Notes under the pieces: model-generated
The model's input: only the letters and a program-made list of their open reading frames with translations
What the model was told of the DNA's origin: nothing
Database searches by the model: none
Position numbers and translations under genes: made by a program
Assembly: GCA_017620345.1 (NCBI GenBank)
Contig: JAFZQP010000104.1
Coordinates: forward strand, 1-37,756
Length of the DNA: 37,756 nucleotides
Source: Lachnospiraceae bacterium
Lineage (GTDB): Bacteria > Bacillota_A > Clostridia > Lachnospirales > Lachnospiraceae
Direction: 5' to 3'
In this document: piece by piece, positions 8,190-16,703 of the stretch
Layout: each line of letters starts with the position of its first letter
Numbering within the stretch: the first letter of the stretch is position 1

Positions 8190-8219
8190 ATTATACCATA
8201 CAAAGGCTTCCGATTCCAA
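8190..8219 (-). promoter_or_regulatory. Promoter of the GH3 / DUF3160 operon
   Basis: On the minus strand TTGGAA (8214-8219) and TATAAT (8190-8195) are 18 bases apart, and the -10 box is extended (TGGTATAAT). A start near 8183 leaves a leader of about 45 bases. No terminator is seen between the preceding LicD-type gene and this promoter. Confidence 0.75.
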
Positions 8220-8227
8220 ATATATCG

Positions 8228-10447
8228 CTATACATCCGTGTTCATTATCATAAGCGGTTTATGCATGTAAAATACCTTCAAGGCAACGGATGAAGGCTCT
8301 CCGTAATAGGCATCGCTCGATCCTGCGAGAACATCTCCGTCATGCGCATCCGGATCTTCAATGTATTCCCCGATTTTCATATGCTTAAATCGCTTTACCG
8401 CTTCGCGAAAATCATCCGCTACAGCTTTATCAAGCGACTCAGGAAAGTCGGAGCAGCACCTTGTCACCCATATAACCCTGATACTGTCTTCATTTTCGGC
8501 AAATATATCCAGCGTTCTTTCTATCTTTTCGACCGCTTTTATACCCTTTTCCGCGAGGCTGCTTATCGACGTATAGAACAGTATCGTTTTTTTGTCACCT
8601 TCTGCCATCTTCCGGGATTTGTCCGCATCCGTAAATACAGCCTTCGGGTCAACGATCATCTTTTTTTCAAGGACCTCTTTCACCTCTTCGTTATCCGTGT
8701 TTACAAACTCCATTATCTTTTCGATGTAGGTATCCTTTATGACGTCGCTGCCGAGTATTACAGTGTCCGCATTTATCACACCGGGCATGCAGACATAGTG
8801 ATCCATGTTTATATAATCCCGGCCGCTTTCCTTTGAAAAATCATCCGTCACAAAGAACGGAACATAAACAAGTTCATCCGTAAACTTCCTTATGTTTTTC
8901 GAATAAAATGCGGGATCTGTCGACATTACAGTATTCCATTCATCAAACGGATTCTGGATGACGATCTTATCCGGATGCATTCCTTCAAGATCAAAGCTTG
9001 TGTAGTCTTCCGTACAAAGGCCTGCGGGATATCCTTCGGGACCAAATACCTCATCCGTAAAAACTCCGTCATATGCCTTGTAATAATACGGGATCGGAAC
9101 AACGTGGATATGAAGTTCTTTTTCTCTTGAATACCGGTTGTAAAGCGGCTCCATATATTTCCAGTGTTTAGCCGCGAATGGCATGAACACTATATCGTGA
9201 CGGTTTTGTATGTTACTGCATATGCTGTCCTCAAGTTTTCGGACTGTATCCCTGTACTCATCCGGGACTCTTTCTTGGTTACACAGTCTGTACAGTAATT
9301 CGCACAACTCTTCAAGCACCGTCACGACCGGGAAGCCTTCCCCATATACCGACTCGATGAACGTTCCGAATTCGATCGCAAGCCGCTGAAGCTCTATCGC
9401 CGCTTCCCTGTTGCCGCCAAGTACGGCTTCTGATCTTTCTTTTATGATCCCGAGGAATTCTTCCGATCTTTCCTTTATCCCGCCGAGTCTGTGAGGAATG
9501 TTTACGATATCTTCTGCTTTAGGTCTGTAAGCCGGATATTCAAAATCAAGTGTTGCCAGGAGCTGCTCATGCTGTCCGTAAAAGAACGGATAATCATGCC
9601 CGCTCCATGCTTTGTGTATCTCCATATAATTGCCGAATTTGGCTCTCATCACGGCATCAAAGCACAGCGGAACGGGCATTGTCGTATCCATGTAAGGAAG
9701 CCTTACAGTATCACGATAGTACTCCTTCGGTATGTACAGCTTGTTCCCGTACATCCCGAAAGGCATCATCTGTACAAGAGCATCCGACTCATCATCAGGT
9801 ATCGAGGCGAACAGTCCCTCAACAAGTTCATACATCCTTACACGCAGGTCTTCTCCCTTAAGTGACCTGTCTATCGTATGGCCGGTATACTTTTCGCACT
9901 CACGAAGCTGCTGTTCGGCTTCGCTGCCGGATGTTCTGTTTTCTGCGATATTATCGGCTACCGTAAGAACAAACTCCGCCTTTTTTGACTTTAAGTACTC
10001 CCTGTCCCTGTCCTTACATGCATTATCCAGAACAAACAGATCGATGCCGGCTATATACGGAAATCCGTGAAATCTGGTAAGATGCTCTTTTTCAAAGCAG
10101 ATCCTTGGCTTGCCGACTATCCTGGCAACAAAGAAAAGATGCCCCGGATGATTTTTATGGTGCATGACTTTAAATCCTTCGGGAAGTTCTGTTTCGGCGT
10201 ACCGCAGAAACCTTTCATAGTCCCTGCGTCTCATAGATATGTCAAGGTCATCATCCCAGGGGATATAACCGCTGTGACGGATCGTGGCAAGAAGTGTTCC
10301 CCAATCCGCAAAATAAGGGATATTATGCCTCCTGCAGATGTTGTCTGTTTCTTTCAGAACATCCATCTGAACTCCCCATGCTTTCTTCAGCATGGACGGA
10401 ACATAAAATCCCTCTATAACTTCATCTTCATAAAATTCCGGATTCAT
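8228..10447 (-). CDS. LicD-type nucleotidyl/phosphotransferase fused to a CDP-glycerol glycerophosphotransferase-like domain
   Basis: LicD proteins transfer phosphorylcholine or a similar phospho-alcohol onto cell-surface glycans. Residues about 15-290 form that domain: YFADWGTLLATIRHSGYIPWD runs into the acidic DDDLD metal site at residues 65-69, and an FGNYM...HDYPFFYG end. After a helical linker, residues about 420-739 resemble the nucleotide-binding part of CDP-glycerol glycerophosphotransferases or related glycosyltransferases, ending with SDAYYGEPSSVALKVFYMHKP, similar to that family's SD.YY..G....KP motif. It is a soluble or peripheral protein. The ATG at 10447 shares one base with the upstream HD-GYP stop (TGATG). 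The operon context, murA then HD-GYP then this gene, points to modification of a wall polymer or glycolipid. The substrate is not known. Confidence 0.8.
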   Translation of the reverse strand: MNPEFYEDEVIEGFYVPSMLKKAWGVQMDVLKETDNICRRHNIPYFADWGTLLATIRHSGYIPWDDDLDISMRRRDYERFLRYAETELPEGFKVMHHKNHPGHLFFVARIVGKPRICFEKEHLTRFHGFPYIAGIDLFVLDNACKDRDREYLKSKKAEFVLTVADNIAENRTSGSEAEQQLRECEKYTGHTIDRSLKGEDLRVRMYELVEGLFASIPDDESDALVQMMPFGMYGNKLYIPKEYYRDTVRLPYMDTTMPVPLCFDAVMRAKFGNYMEIHKAWSGHDYPFFYGQHEQLLATLDFEYPAYRPKAEDIVNIPHRLGGIKERSEEFLGIIKERSEAVLGGNREAAIELQRLAIEFGTFIESVYGEGFPVVTVLEELCELLYRLCNQERVPDEYRDTVRKLEDSICSNIQNRHDIVFMPFAAKHWKYMEPLYNRYSREKELHIHVVPIPYYYKAYDGVFTDEVFGPEGYPAGLCTEDYTSFDLEGMHPDKIVIQNPFDEWNTVMSTDPAFYSKNIRKFTDELVYVPFFVTDDFSKESGRDYINMDHYVCMPGVINADTVILGSDVIKDTYIEKIMEFVNTDNEEVKEVLEKKMIVDPKAVFTDADKSRKMAEGDKKTILFYTSISSLAEKGIKAVEKIERTLDIFAENEDSIRVIWVTRCCSDFPESLDKAVADDFREAVKRFKHMKIGEYIEDPDAHDGDVLAGSSDAYYGEPSSVALKVFYMHKPLMIMNTDV

Positions 10448-11535
10448 CAAACAAAAGTCTCAATATACAGATCCGGTTCCCTTGAAAGGTCAATGAATCT
10501 GTCTCCGCATTGCAGCATCGGTTTGGAATACTGGTTCCTGTTCATAAATATCACATCGCCTTCCAAGCCGTTGTTTAGACGAACTCTGTTATTCATATAT
10601 GTTGTTGCCACGTGCTCAAGGAATGTGAGTATATAATGACCGTCATATTTCTGCAGTCCTTCGGATTCAAAAATACTGATAACCTTGAACGGGCACAAAG
10701 GTCCTCTGTAAACCCTTGCCGCAGTCATTGCATCATAAACATCGGCTATCGAAATGATCTTGGCGTATGAATTGATCTTGTCAGCCGTAAGTCCGAGCGG
10801 ATATCCCGAGCCGTCACATCTTTCATGATGCATAAGTGCACACTGTTTGACGTTGTCATCTATATTTTTATCCTTGAGGATATTGTAACCCTGAAGCGAA
10901 TGTGTCTTGATGATGTTGTATTCGGCAGGGGACAGTTTATCCGGCTTCTTGATGATAGTATCCGGTATCTTCAGTTTGCCGATGTCATGAAGCAGTCCTC
11001 CGAGTGTCAATATGTCAACATCATTCCTGGTCATCCCGAGCCATTTAGCAAATACATTACAGATCAGGGCAACATTCATCGAATGCATGTAAGTAAAGTC
11101 ATCATACTGCCTCATGTTATGAAGCATGTCGAAGACACTGATCCCTGTCATATCTCCTGCGATAAGATCGGTAACACTGCTTATCATTGCCGCGCTGTCT
11201 ATCTCCGCGCCGTCTTCCGCTATACTCTTAAGTTTTCCTTTGAAATTTTCTGCGGTCTCAAGAAATGATTCTTCGAACTTTTTGAACTGTTTGCTGCTCT
11301 TTACTCTCTTGGAATATGCGGAATTGTCTTCGATCTGACCGCTTGAAGCCTCTTCCGGCAGCTCTTCTGTTTCATCCATGATACGGACAGCCAAAACAGA
11401 ATAGAATTCAAGACGCGTGATCATCTTGTCATCAAGCGTTGAACCCTTAGGTACGATCATCTGGTTGTTGTAAGATAATACATCCTCCGCCGTTTTCATT
11501 CCCGGGCGAAGGTCTGTAATACGTACCCTCTTCAA
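10447..11535 (-). CDS. HD-GYP domain phosphodiesterase
   Basis: HD-GYP proteins hydrolyse cyclic di-GMP (some act on other cyclic dinucleotides). The 362-residue protein has an N-terminal DUF3391-like section (RITDLRPGMKTAEDVLSYNNQMI), a linker, and the HD-GYP domain at about 140-310 with His151, the HD pair at 183-184 (LLHDIGK) and the signature HHERCDGSGYP at 236-246, so the catalytic set looks complete. No membrane span or receiver domain is seen. A C-terminal strand-rich segment follows. The start appears to be TTG at 11535, with GGAGAGG just upstream. It lies 18 bases after murA and is coupled to the LicD-type gene, linking cyclic-dinucleotide turnover with envelope synthesis. Confidence 0.93.
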   Translation of the reverse strand: MKRVRITDLRPGMKTAEDVLSYNNQMIVPKGSTLDDKMITRLEFYSVLAVRIMDETEELPEEASSGQIEDNSAYSKRVKSSKQFKKFEESFLETAENFKGKLKSIAEDGAEIDSAAMISSVTDLIAGDMTGISVFDMLHNMRQYDDFTYMHSMNVALICNVFAKWLGMTRNDVDILTLGGLLHDIGKLKIPDTIIKKPDKLSPAEYNIIKTHSLQGYNILKDKNIDDNVKQCALMHHERCDGSGYPLGLTADKINSYAKIISIADVYDAMTAARVYRGPLCPFKVISIFESEGLQKYDGHYILTFLEHVATTYMNNRVRLNNGLEGDVIFMNRNQYSKPMLQCGDRFIDLSREPDLYIETFV

Positions 11536-11553
11536 AATACCTCTCCTGTCAGA

Positions 11554-12846
11554 TCATCCGACCTTCAGTTTGAACTTCTGAACGTCTCTTTCCGTTTCGA
11601 CCTTTTCGATGCAGGCACCAAGCAACCTCATCTTTTCGGGGAAATCTTCATAACCCCTTTCAATATATACTATATCATCTATTATAGTAAAGCCGTCCGC
11701 AACAAGGGCTGCAAGAACAAGGGCCGCTCCCGCGCGAAGATCCGGTGCGGATATCGTTGCCCCCGTAAATCCGTCAACCCCTTCGATGATCGCGGTGTTT
11801 CCCTCTACCTTTATATTGGCTCCCATGCGGTGAAGCTCGCCCACATACTTAAATCTGTTCTCAAAAATACTCTCGGTAACTATACTGATACCCTCGGACA
11901 ATGCAAGGGTCGTTGTTATCTGTGGCTGCATATCCGTAGGAAATCCCGGATACGGCAAAGTCTTGACCTGCGTGTTGGAAAGTCTCTTTGATGCCACAAC
12001 ACGAAGACAGTCATCAAACTCTTCTATCTCACACCCGATCTCAATAAGCTTGGCGCTTATCGATTCCAAATGCTTGGGGATGATGTTTCTTATCATTATA
12101 TCCCCTTTTGTGATCGCTGCAGCAAACATAAATGTTCCCGCCTCGATCTGGTCGGGGATGATGGAATACGTTGTTCCGTGAAGTTTTTCAACTCCCTTTA
12201 TCCTTATAACATCGGTACCTGCGCCTTTTATGTTTGCTCCCATGCTGTTGAGGAAGTTTGCAACATCAACAACATGCGGCTCTTTTGCCGCATTTTCTAT
12301 TATCGTTTTTCCGGTAGCAAGCGTGGCCGCAAGCATGACATTGATCGTTGCACCGACTGTTACTACATCCATATATATATGGTTGCCGACAAGAGCCTCT
12401 GTCTGCGCAGAGATCATACCTCTTGATACTTCAACTTTTGCACCCAGCGCTCTGAATCCCTTCAGATGCTGATCTATCGGGCGGCTTCCTATATTACATC
12501 CGCCCGGAAGCGCTACCTGCGCCGATTTAAATCTTCCTATGAGCGATCCGAGCATATAATATGATGCTCTGATCTTTTTGATATAACCGTCATCTATCGT
12601 AAGAGAACTGATATTGGACGCATTGACCCTGACTGTATGCCGGTCGATCCGTTCTACTATTGTCCCGATACTCTCCATGGCCTGTATCAGCACGGCTGTA
12701 TCGCGAACATCAGGCAGATTCTCGATTATCACGGGCTCACTCGTCATGACTGAAGCTGCCAGGATCCCAAGCGCCGCATTCTTGGCGCCTCCGATCTCAA
12801 CCTCTCCGGCCAAAGGGTTACCGCCCTTTATTATGTACTGCTCCAA
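11554..12846 (-). CDS. murA: UDP-N-acetylglucosamine 1-carboxyvinyltransferase (MurA)
   Basis: MurA makes the first committed step of peptidoglycan synthesis, adding enolpyruvate from PEP to UDP-GlcNAc in the cytoplasm. The 430-residue product is full length. It has GGAKNAAL (Lys22), the fosfomycin-target loop LPGGCNIGSRP with the catalytic cysteine at residue 117, the PDQIEAGTFM stretch and DLRAGAALVLAAL near the end. The start appears to be TTG at 12846, with AGAGGTG about seven bases upstream; no ATG fits the conserved N-terminus MEQYIIKGG. It opens a three-gene unit with the HD-GYP and LicD-type genes. Low-GC Gram-positives often have two MurA copies; which one this is cannot be told here. 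Confidence 0.96.
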   Translation of the reverse strand: MEQYIIKGGNPLAGEVEIGGAKNAALGILAASVMTSEPVIIENLPDVRDTAVLIQAMESIGTIVERIDRHTVRVNASNISSLTIDDGYIKKIRASYYMLGSLIGRFKSAQVALPGGCNIGSRPIDQHLKGFRALGAKVEVSRGMISAQTEALVGNHIYMDVVTVGATINVMLAATLATGKTIIENAAKEPHVVDVANFLNSMGANIKGAGTDVIRIKGVEKLHGTTYSIIPDQIEAGTFMFAAAITKGDIMIRNIIPKHLESISAKLIEIGCEIEEFDDCLRVVASKRLSNTQVKTLPYPGFPTDMQPQITTTLALSEGISIVTESIFENRFKYVGELHRMGANIKVEGNTAIIEGVDGFTGATISAPDLRAGAALVLAALVADGFTIIDDIVYIERGYEDFPEKMRLLGACIEKVETERDVQKFKLKVG

Positions 12847-12890
12847 CTGCTACACCTCTGCACTATTTTGTATCCAAACACATTAAATCA

Positions 12891-12919
12891 ATTATAATAC
12901 CCCAAAATACCCGATGCAA
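12891..12919 (-). promoter_or_regulatory. Promoter of murA
   Basis: A perfect TATAAT (12891-12896) lies 17 bases from TTGCAT (12914-12919) on the minus strand. The -35 match is only partial. The start would be near 12885, giving a 35-40 base leader. Confidence 0.65.
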
Positions 12920-12962
12920 TATTTAAGGATTTTTTCGGAGATTATTACAAATCTCGCTGCGA

Positions 12963-14543
12963 TCATTGCAAATATTTGAGCGGATTTACTTGTGACCCGC
13001 CTACAAGTATCTCAAAATGAAGATGAGGCCCTGTAGATACGCCTGTATTGCCGCTCAGAGCGATCTTCTGCCCCTGGGACACGGTCTGTCCGACCTTGAC
13101 CAGAACCTTGCTCAGATGCCCGTATCTGGTGCTTCTGCCGTCAGGATGCTGTATGTATACACAGTATCCGTATCCGCTTCCCCAACCGGCTCTTGTTACA
13201 GTTCCGCCGCACGAAGCCATGACCGCCGTACCGATGGGAACTGCAAAATCTACACCTCTGTGATATGTACTTGCTCCCTTTTTCGGAGCTTTTCTGGATC
13301 CGAAGCCTGATGATACCCTTCCCCATACCGGATGGATATATGTCGGAGGGATCTTGGTTCCTCTTTTTACTATCTTGGCCACGGCATTAACGGTGATATT
13401 TTCATAGAGGATATCCGTACTTGTCAGTTCTGCGTTCCTGTATGTGATATCCGCAACGACCTTGCGGTATCCGGTCACCGGCTGCTGGATTACTTCCGTA
13501 TGGTTTGTATACCATTCGTCCTCATCTATATATATGACGTCGGCATCATAATTTTCTTCATAGTATCTTCTCTCTTTCCTCACTACGGAAAGCTCCGGCT
13601 CAGGAGAAGATATCGTTATCTCATCGCCTACACGCAGTGTGGCCTTTTCGTCAGGGATGCTCGCGGAATTAAGCTTGATTATATCAGCTATGGACATATC
13701 ATTCTTCTGCGCTATCGCGCCGAGCGTATCCCCCGCCACAACCTCGTATTTCTTGCTCTTCTGACTGGTCTTGGTCACAGCTTCGATGGCATCCTCAAGA
13801 GTGCTGATCTTATCAAAGTCAACATAAGCCTGGACGACTTCCACGTTTTCGTCAAAATCAATATCCCTGACTCCGAATTCATACTGATCCTCCGAATTAT
13901 TCCGATAAGCCGATTCATAGTACTCTTCCATTTTGAGGAGCGCTCCTCCCACGGGAAATACTACCGGCTCATCCGCCCCCTTCTCATCCTGAACGGATGC
14001 CTTATCGATCTTTGTGGTCATAACGTTCAGTTCTCTTGTATTATCGGTAACAAGCCATACTCTCCATTCCGAATCAGGATCATATTCGGCTTTGGATGCA
14101 TTGAGCAATGCAATGACCTCGTCCACGCTCTTTAAATTGACCGTAAATTCATTTATCTTAACCTCATATGCAGGCTGTTTTGTCTTCATCAGGCTTTCGC
14201 GAAAAACATCGTAAATATTATTCACTATAGTCTCACGGTCATCCACCGAACCGACCACATCCGTTGACCCCGACAGTACGACCTCCGAATTTACAAGCAC
14301 AAGCCCGCTGCTTTCCGTCGCGATCCTTCTCCTTGCTTCGAGTATCATACTGTCAACCTCTGACGCATCTTTGACTGTTCCTACCTGCGTCCCGTTAATG
14401 AAAACACTGACTTTATTGCTCGCGCCGGTATCAGCCACCTTTACGACGCCGGGTGCAAATACAAAAATTAGCAATGCTGTTGCCAGCATTGCTAAATAAT
14501 GTGAATATTTAATGATGTTAACGTACTTGGTAAAAAAACTCAT
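12963..14543 (-). CDS. Cell wall endopeptidase: LysM, G5 and M23 peptidase domains
   Basis: M23 enzymes are zinc metallopeptidases that cut peptide cross-links of peptidoglycan. This 526-residue protein has an uncleaved-looking N-terminal membrane segment (about 14-33), an extracellular region, a LysM wall-binding domain (about 265-312, YEVVAGDTLGAIAQKNDMSI), a G5 domain (about 315-393, with VIQQPVTGYRKVV) and an M23 domain (about 403-523). The zinc ligands and catalytic histidines are present: His428 and Asp432 in HRGVDF, His476 in YGHL, and HLH at 507-509. It should therefore be active. The gene starts four bases after the stop of the coiled-coil gene upstream, so the two are one operon; the partner may position or regulate it. 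Confidence 0.95.
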   Translation of the reverse strand: MSFFTKYVNIIKYSHYLAMLATALLIFVFAPGVVKVADTGASNKVSVFINGTQVGTVKDASEVDSMILEARRRIATESSGLVLVNSEVVLSGSTDVVGSVDDRETIVNNIYDVFRESLMKTKQPAYEVKINEFTVNLKSVDEVIALLNASKAEYDPDSEWRVWLVTDNTRELNVMTTKIDKASVQDEKGADEPVVFPVGGALLKMEEYYESAYRNNSEDQYEFGVRDIDFDENVEVVQAYVDFDKISTLEDAIEAVTKTSQKSKKYEVVAGDTLGAIAQKNDMSIADIIKLNSASIPDEKATLRVGDEITISSPEPELSVVRKERRYYEENYDADVIYIDEDEWYTNHTEVIQQPVTGYRKVVADITYRNAELTSTDILYENITVNAVAKIVKRGTKIPPTYIHPVWGRVSSGFGSRKAPKKGASTYHRGVDFAVPIGTAVMASCGGTVTRAGWGSGYGYCVYIQHPDGRSTRYGHLSKVLVKVGQTVSQGQKIALSGNTGVSTGPHLHFEILVGGSQVNPLKYLQ

Positions 14544-14547
14544 TTTA

Positions 14548-15537
14548 TCAGAATGAAATAATACCCATGGTGCTCAAAAGATTGATCACACCGACTCCGA
14601 ATCCGAGTATTGCAAATATCATTGACAGAAGGACCATTATCCTCATGCCCGCGATCGATTTTTCAACCCCGCCGTTTGCTTCGGTATTCTGTTCTGTAAG
14701 AGCTGACTGAACATTTCTGTAGCACTTCACGCACTCTTTGTGAACGTGCTCTTCGAGTTCCTTATAATACTTCTCGGCATCCTCAGCGGTAAGCGCAGCA
14801 GGTGTGCCCTCTTCCTCTTCATCCGAAGCATCCTTGGCAAAGCCGTTAAGAACATCCTGACGGATCATGTTCAGGATCGCCCTGTTGTCTCCTATCGCTC
14901 CGATTATCTCATCTTTCTCGCTCGAAAAATCAACCGTAAGGTCCTGCATCGAAGGAGCGGCATTCCTGGATATCTCCTGTAAGCTCTGTGTGATCCTGTC
15001 GGAAAGTTCAGCCGATGAATTCTTCAGTTCATTTAATAATTCCGCATTCGACCTTAAACTCTGAACGTTCCTCTCAAGCATTTCACTGCTCTCTGAAAGA
15101 GCCTCTGCATTCTGACCGGCGATCCGCTCTATCCTTGCAAGAGTCTGCGCATTCTGTTCGTCAACTACCGCTATGGGCGCGGGTGCGGGAGCAGGTGCCG
15201 GCGCCGGCGCCGGTTCGGGGCGTCTCATTGATACAGCATCACTCATGCTGTGTGAAAGCGCATCTATTATCGCTCTTTCCGACTCCATCCTGTCTGCCTT
15301 TGCTTCATCGAAGAAATCCGCAATGACATCAAGCTGTTCCCTGTTACTCTTCGCTATAGCCTCACTTACGACTTCATTTATCGCTTCCCTGGGAGCACCC
15401 TCGGGAGCACCTCTTCTCGGAGTCCTGTCAAATCTGTCACCTTCATAGCGTTCATCAGACGCCTGGCGTTCATATCCCGAGCCTCTCATGCCCGAACGAT
15501 CATATCTTCCTCCAAGTCTTTCCCTAAATCCGTCCAT
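14548..15537 (-). CDS. Tail-anchored coiled-coil protein with an Arg-rich start and a Pro-Ala linker
   Basis: I do not recognise the family. The 329-residue protein has an Arg/Gly-rich, disordered N-terminus (residues 1-50), a helix (about 50-100), an alternating PAPAPA linker (about 108-122, encoded by a GC-rich stretch near 15175-15222), long coiled-coil helices with many Asn, Glu and Ser (about 125-235), an acidic loop, a CVKCYRN segment, and one C-terminal membrane span (about 301-326). With so short a tail after the span, it is probably tail-anchored with the bulk in the cytoplasm. A GGGAGG site precedes the ATG. It is followed four bases later by the M23 endopeptidase gene, so a role in organising wall growth is a reasonable guess, no more. 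Confidence 0.8.
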   Translation of the reverse strand: MDGFRERLGGRYDRSGMRGSGYERQASDERYEGDRFDRTPRRGAPEGAPREAINEVVSEAIAKSNREQLDVIADFFDEAKADRMESERAIIDALSHSMSDAVSMRRPEPAPAPAPAPAPAPIAVVDEQNAQTLARIERIAGQNAEALSESSEMLERNVQSLRSNAELLNELKNSSAELSDRITQSLQEISRNAAPSMQDLTVDFSSEKDEIIGAIGDNRAILNMIRQDVLNGFAKDASDEEEEGTPAALTAEDAEKYYKELEEHVHKECVKCYRNVQSALTEQNTEANGGVEKSIAGMRIMVLLSMIFAILGFGVGVINLLSTMGIISF

Positions 15538-15587
15538 TTCTACCTCCCGACGTTAAACCCATGGTCAAACACCAAATATCGTGTTAC

Positions 15588-15616
15588 ATTTTAACATTTT
15601 TCAGATTAAAACACAA
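15588..15616 (-). promoter_or_regulatory. Promoter of the coiled-coil / M23 operon
   Basis: TTGTGT (15611-15616) and TAAAAT (15588-15593) are 17 bases apart on the minus strand. The start would be near 15582, about 45 bases before the ATG. Three regularly spaced TGTTCAT copies lie about 85-110 bases further upstream. Confidence 0.55.
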
Positions 15617-15699
15617 TATATGCTTATCGGCATTGGCGTTGTGCATTATTTACAAATTCCCTGCCGATTTCTTAAGTTCGTTTAGAAACATTTACTATA

Positions 15700-15728
15700 T
15701 GTTCATTGTTTGTTCATAATTTGTTCAT
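15700..15728. repeat. Three TGTTCAT direct repeats at 11-base spacing
   Basis: TGTTCAT begins at 15700, 15711 and 15722, exactly one helical turn apart, so the copies face the same side of the DNA. On the minus strand they read ATGAACA. They lie upstream of the coiled-coil/M23 promoter. A similar GTTCA pair at 11-base spacing lies upstream of the heptose operon promoter. Binding by a regulator is inferred. Confidence 0.5.
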
Positions 15729-15803
15729 AAATCGATGGTATATTTATATCATCTCCAATGGAGAGGATTCTCCAAACAACCAGATGTATTTTTTCATAAT
15801 ATT

Positions 15804-15998
15804 GGCCAGGTGACTCTCATCCACCTGGCCACTCCTCATTTGTTGATAGGGGGAACCGCGAAGCGGTGGGACCCTGTCTACACCGCGAGCCCCCTCGCCG
15901 AAGGCGATTTTAATGGGCGAGCGTCCTTTGATAGTTATCCACATATACTACCAACATCTGCTTCGCAGATGTCGCCGCGACTCGATTGCTTCGCAATC
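15804..15998. repeat. Cluster of short perfect hairpins in a gene-free stretch
   Basis: The 464 bases 15538-16001 have no credible gene. Beyond the promoter and TGTTCAT copies they hold: GGCCAGGTG / CACCTGGCC (15804-15812, 15822-15830); AGGGGG / CCCCCT (15848-15853, 15890-15895) enclosing ACCGC-GAA-GCGGT (15855-15867); TCGCC-GAA-GGCGA (15895-15907); ACATCTGC-TTC-GCAGATGT (15954-15972); and GATTGC-TTC-GCAATC (15984-15998), which ends three bases before the relQ stop. GCGGTG (15863-15868) can pair instead with CACCGC (15881-15886), and CTCGCC (15894-15899) with GGCGAG (15916-15921), so alternative folds exist. A small reading frame through it on the minus strand (15744-15944) has no convincing start or family. 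It may be a dispersed intergenic repeat, a structured RNA, or remains of an element. Confidence 0.55.
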
Positions 15999-16001
15999 AA
16001 G

Positions 16002-16658
16002 TCATACGATTTTCCAGATCGCCTCTTCTTTCTTCGCCCTCTGGATCTTATCATTGATTATCAGCATCCTGTCATCCAGCTGTTCAACCATCATCGCACA
16101 CTCATACAGTTCTTTTTTTATCTCCTCGGGAGCATCGCTTTCAAACTTGTAATTCATCTTGTGCTCCAGGCTAGCCCAGAAATCCATCGCTATTGTCCTT
16201 ATCTGGATCTCGACCTTTGTATCAACGACCGAGTCTGACAGATATATGGGTATGCTGACAAGCATATGATAGCTCTTGTATCCGCTCTCCTTCGGACTCT
16301 CAATATAATCCTTGGTCGCCAGTACCTTGATATCGTTCTGTTTACGGAGCATATTCGCTATCTGGTATATGTCGGATGTGAACGAGCATATGATACGGAT
16401 ACCCGCGATATCGTTCACATATTTGACCATATTCTCAAGAGTCACCTCATATCCCTTTTTCTTCAGCTTTCTGACAATGGACTCCGGCGACTTGATCCTC
16501 GACTTGATATGCTCTATCGGATTATATTGATGAATATGCTGGAATTCGTCGTTTAATATCTCCAGCTTGGTCCCTATCTCTTTAAGCGCTGAATTATGCA
16601 GGAGTATTATCTCCTCCCACGTAATATCCTGCTCCTTACTGTTAAAATCAACTTCCAA
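16002..16658 (-). CDS. relQ: Small alarmone synthetase, RelQ/YjbM type
   Basis: These stand-alone RelA/SpoT-fold enzymes make (p)ppGpp from ATP and GTP or GDP, outside the ribosome-linked stringent response. The 218-residue length is normal for the group. Visible motifs are the IKSRIKSPESIVRKLKKKGY segment, VNDIAGIRIICSF, SPKESGYKSYHMLV, EIQIRT (residues about 170-175) and FWASLEHKMNYK. No hydrolase, TGS or ACT domain is present. The start appears to be TTG at 16658; a GGGGG stretch lies nine bases upstream. The gene has its own extended -10 promoter in the short gap after the upstream gene, and its stop runs straight into the hairpin cluster. RelQ rather than RelP is the likelier label, judged by sequence impression only. 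Confidence 0.9.
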   Translation of the reverse strand: MEVDFNSKEQDITWEEIILLHNSALKEIGTKLEILNDEFQHIHQYNPIEHIKSRIKSPESIVRKLKKKGYEVTLENMVKYVNDIAGIRIICSFTSDIYQIANMLRKQNDIKVLATKDYIESPKESGYKSYHMLVSIPIYLSDSVVDTKVEIQIRTIAMDFWASLEHKMNYKFESDAPEEIKKELYECAMMVEQLDDRMLIINDKIQRAKKEEAIWKIV

Positions 16659-16681
16659 ATTATCGTACCCCCGATGGAGAT

Positions 16682-16690
16682 ATTATAACA
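16682..16690 (-). promoter_or_regulatory. Extended -10 promoter of relQ
   Basis: TGTTATAAT on the minus strand (16682-16690) is a perfect extended -10 box in the 45-base gap before relQ. There is no good -35 box, which is usual for extended -10 promoters. Confidence 0.6.
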
Positions 16691-16703
16691 TATAATCGCG
16701 ATT

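Noticed and set aside
12930..12960. GAGATT / AATCTC hairpin after the M23 gene as a terminator
   Set aside because: On the transcript strand it is followed by an A-run, not a T-run, and the stem is only six pairs.
13332..14135. Plus-strand frame of 267 codons opposite the LysM-G5-M23 gene
   Set aside because: Its opposite strand encodes recognisable LysM and G5 domains; the frame is a shadow.
15935..15943. Perfect DnaA box TTATCCACA in the hairpin stretch
   Set aside because: A single 9-base match is expected by chance every few windows of this size, and no cluster of boxes, dnaA or dnaN gene is nearby.
15744..15944. Small minus-strand reading frame through the hairpin region
   Set aside because: It has no good ribosome site, runs through hairpins that explain its sequence better, and its residues look like a translated repeat.
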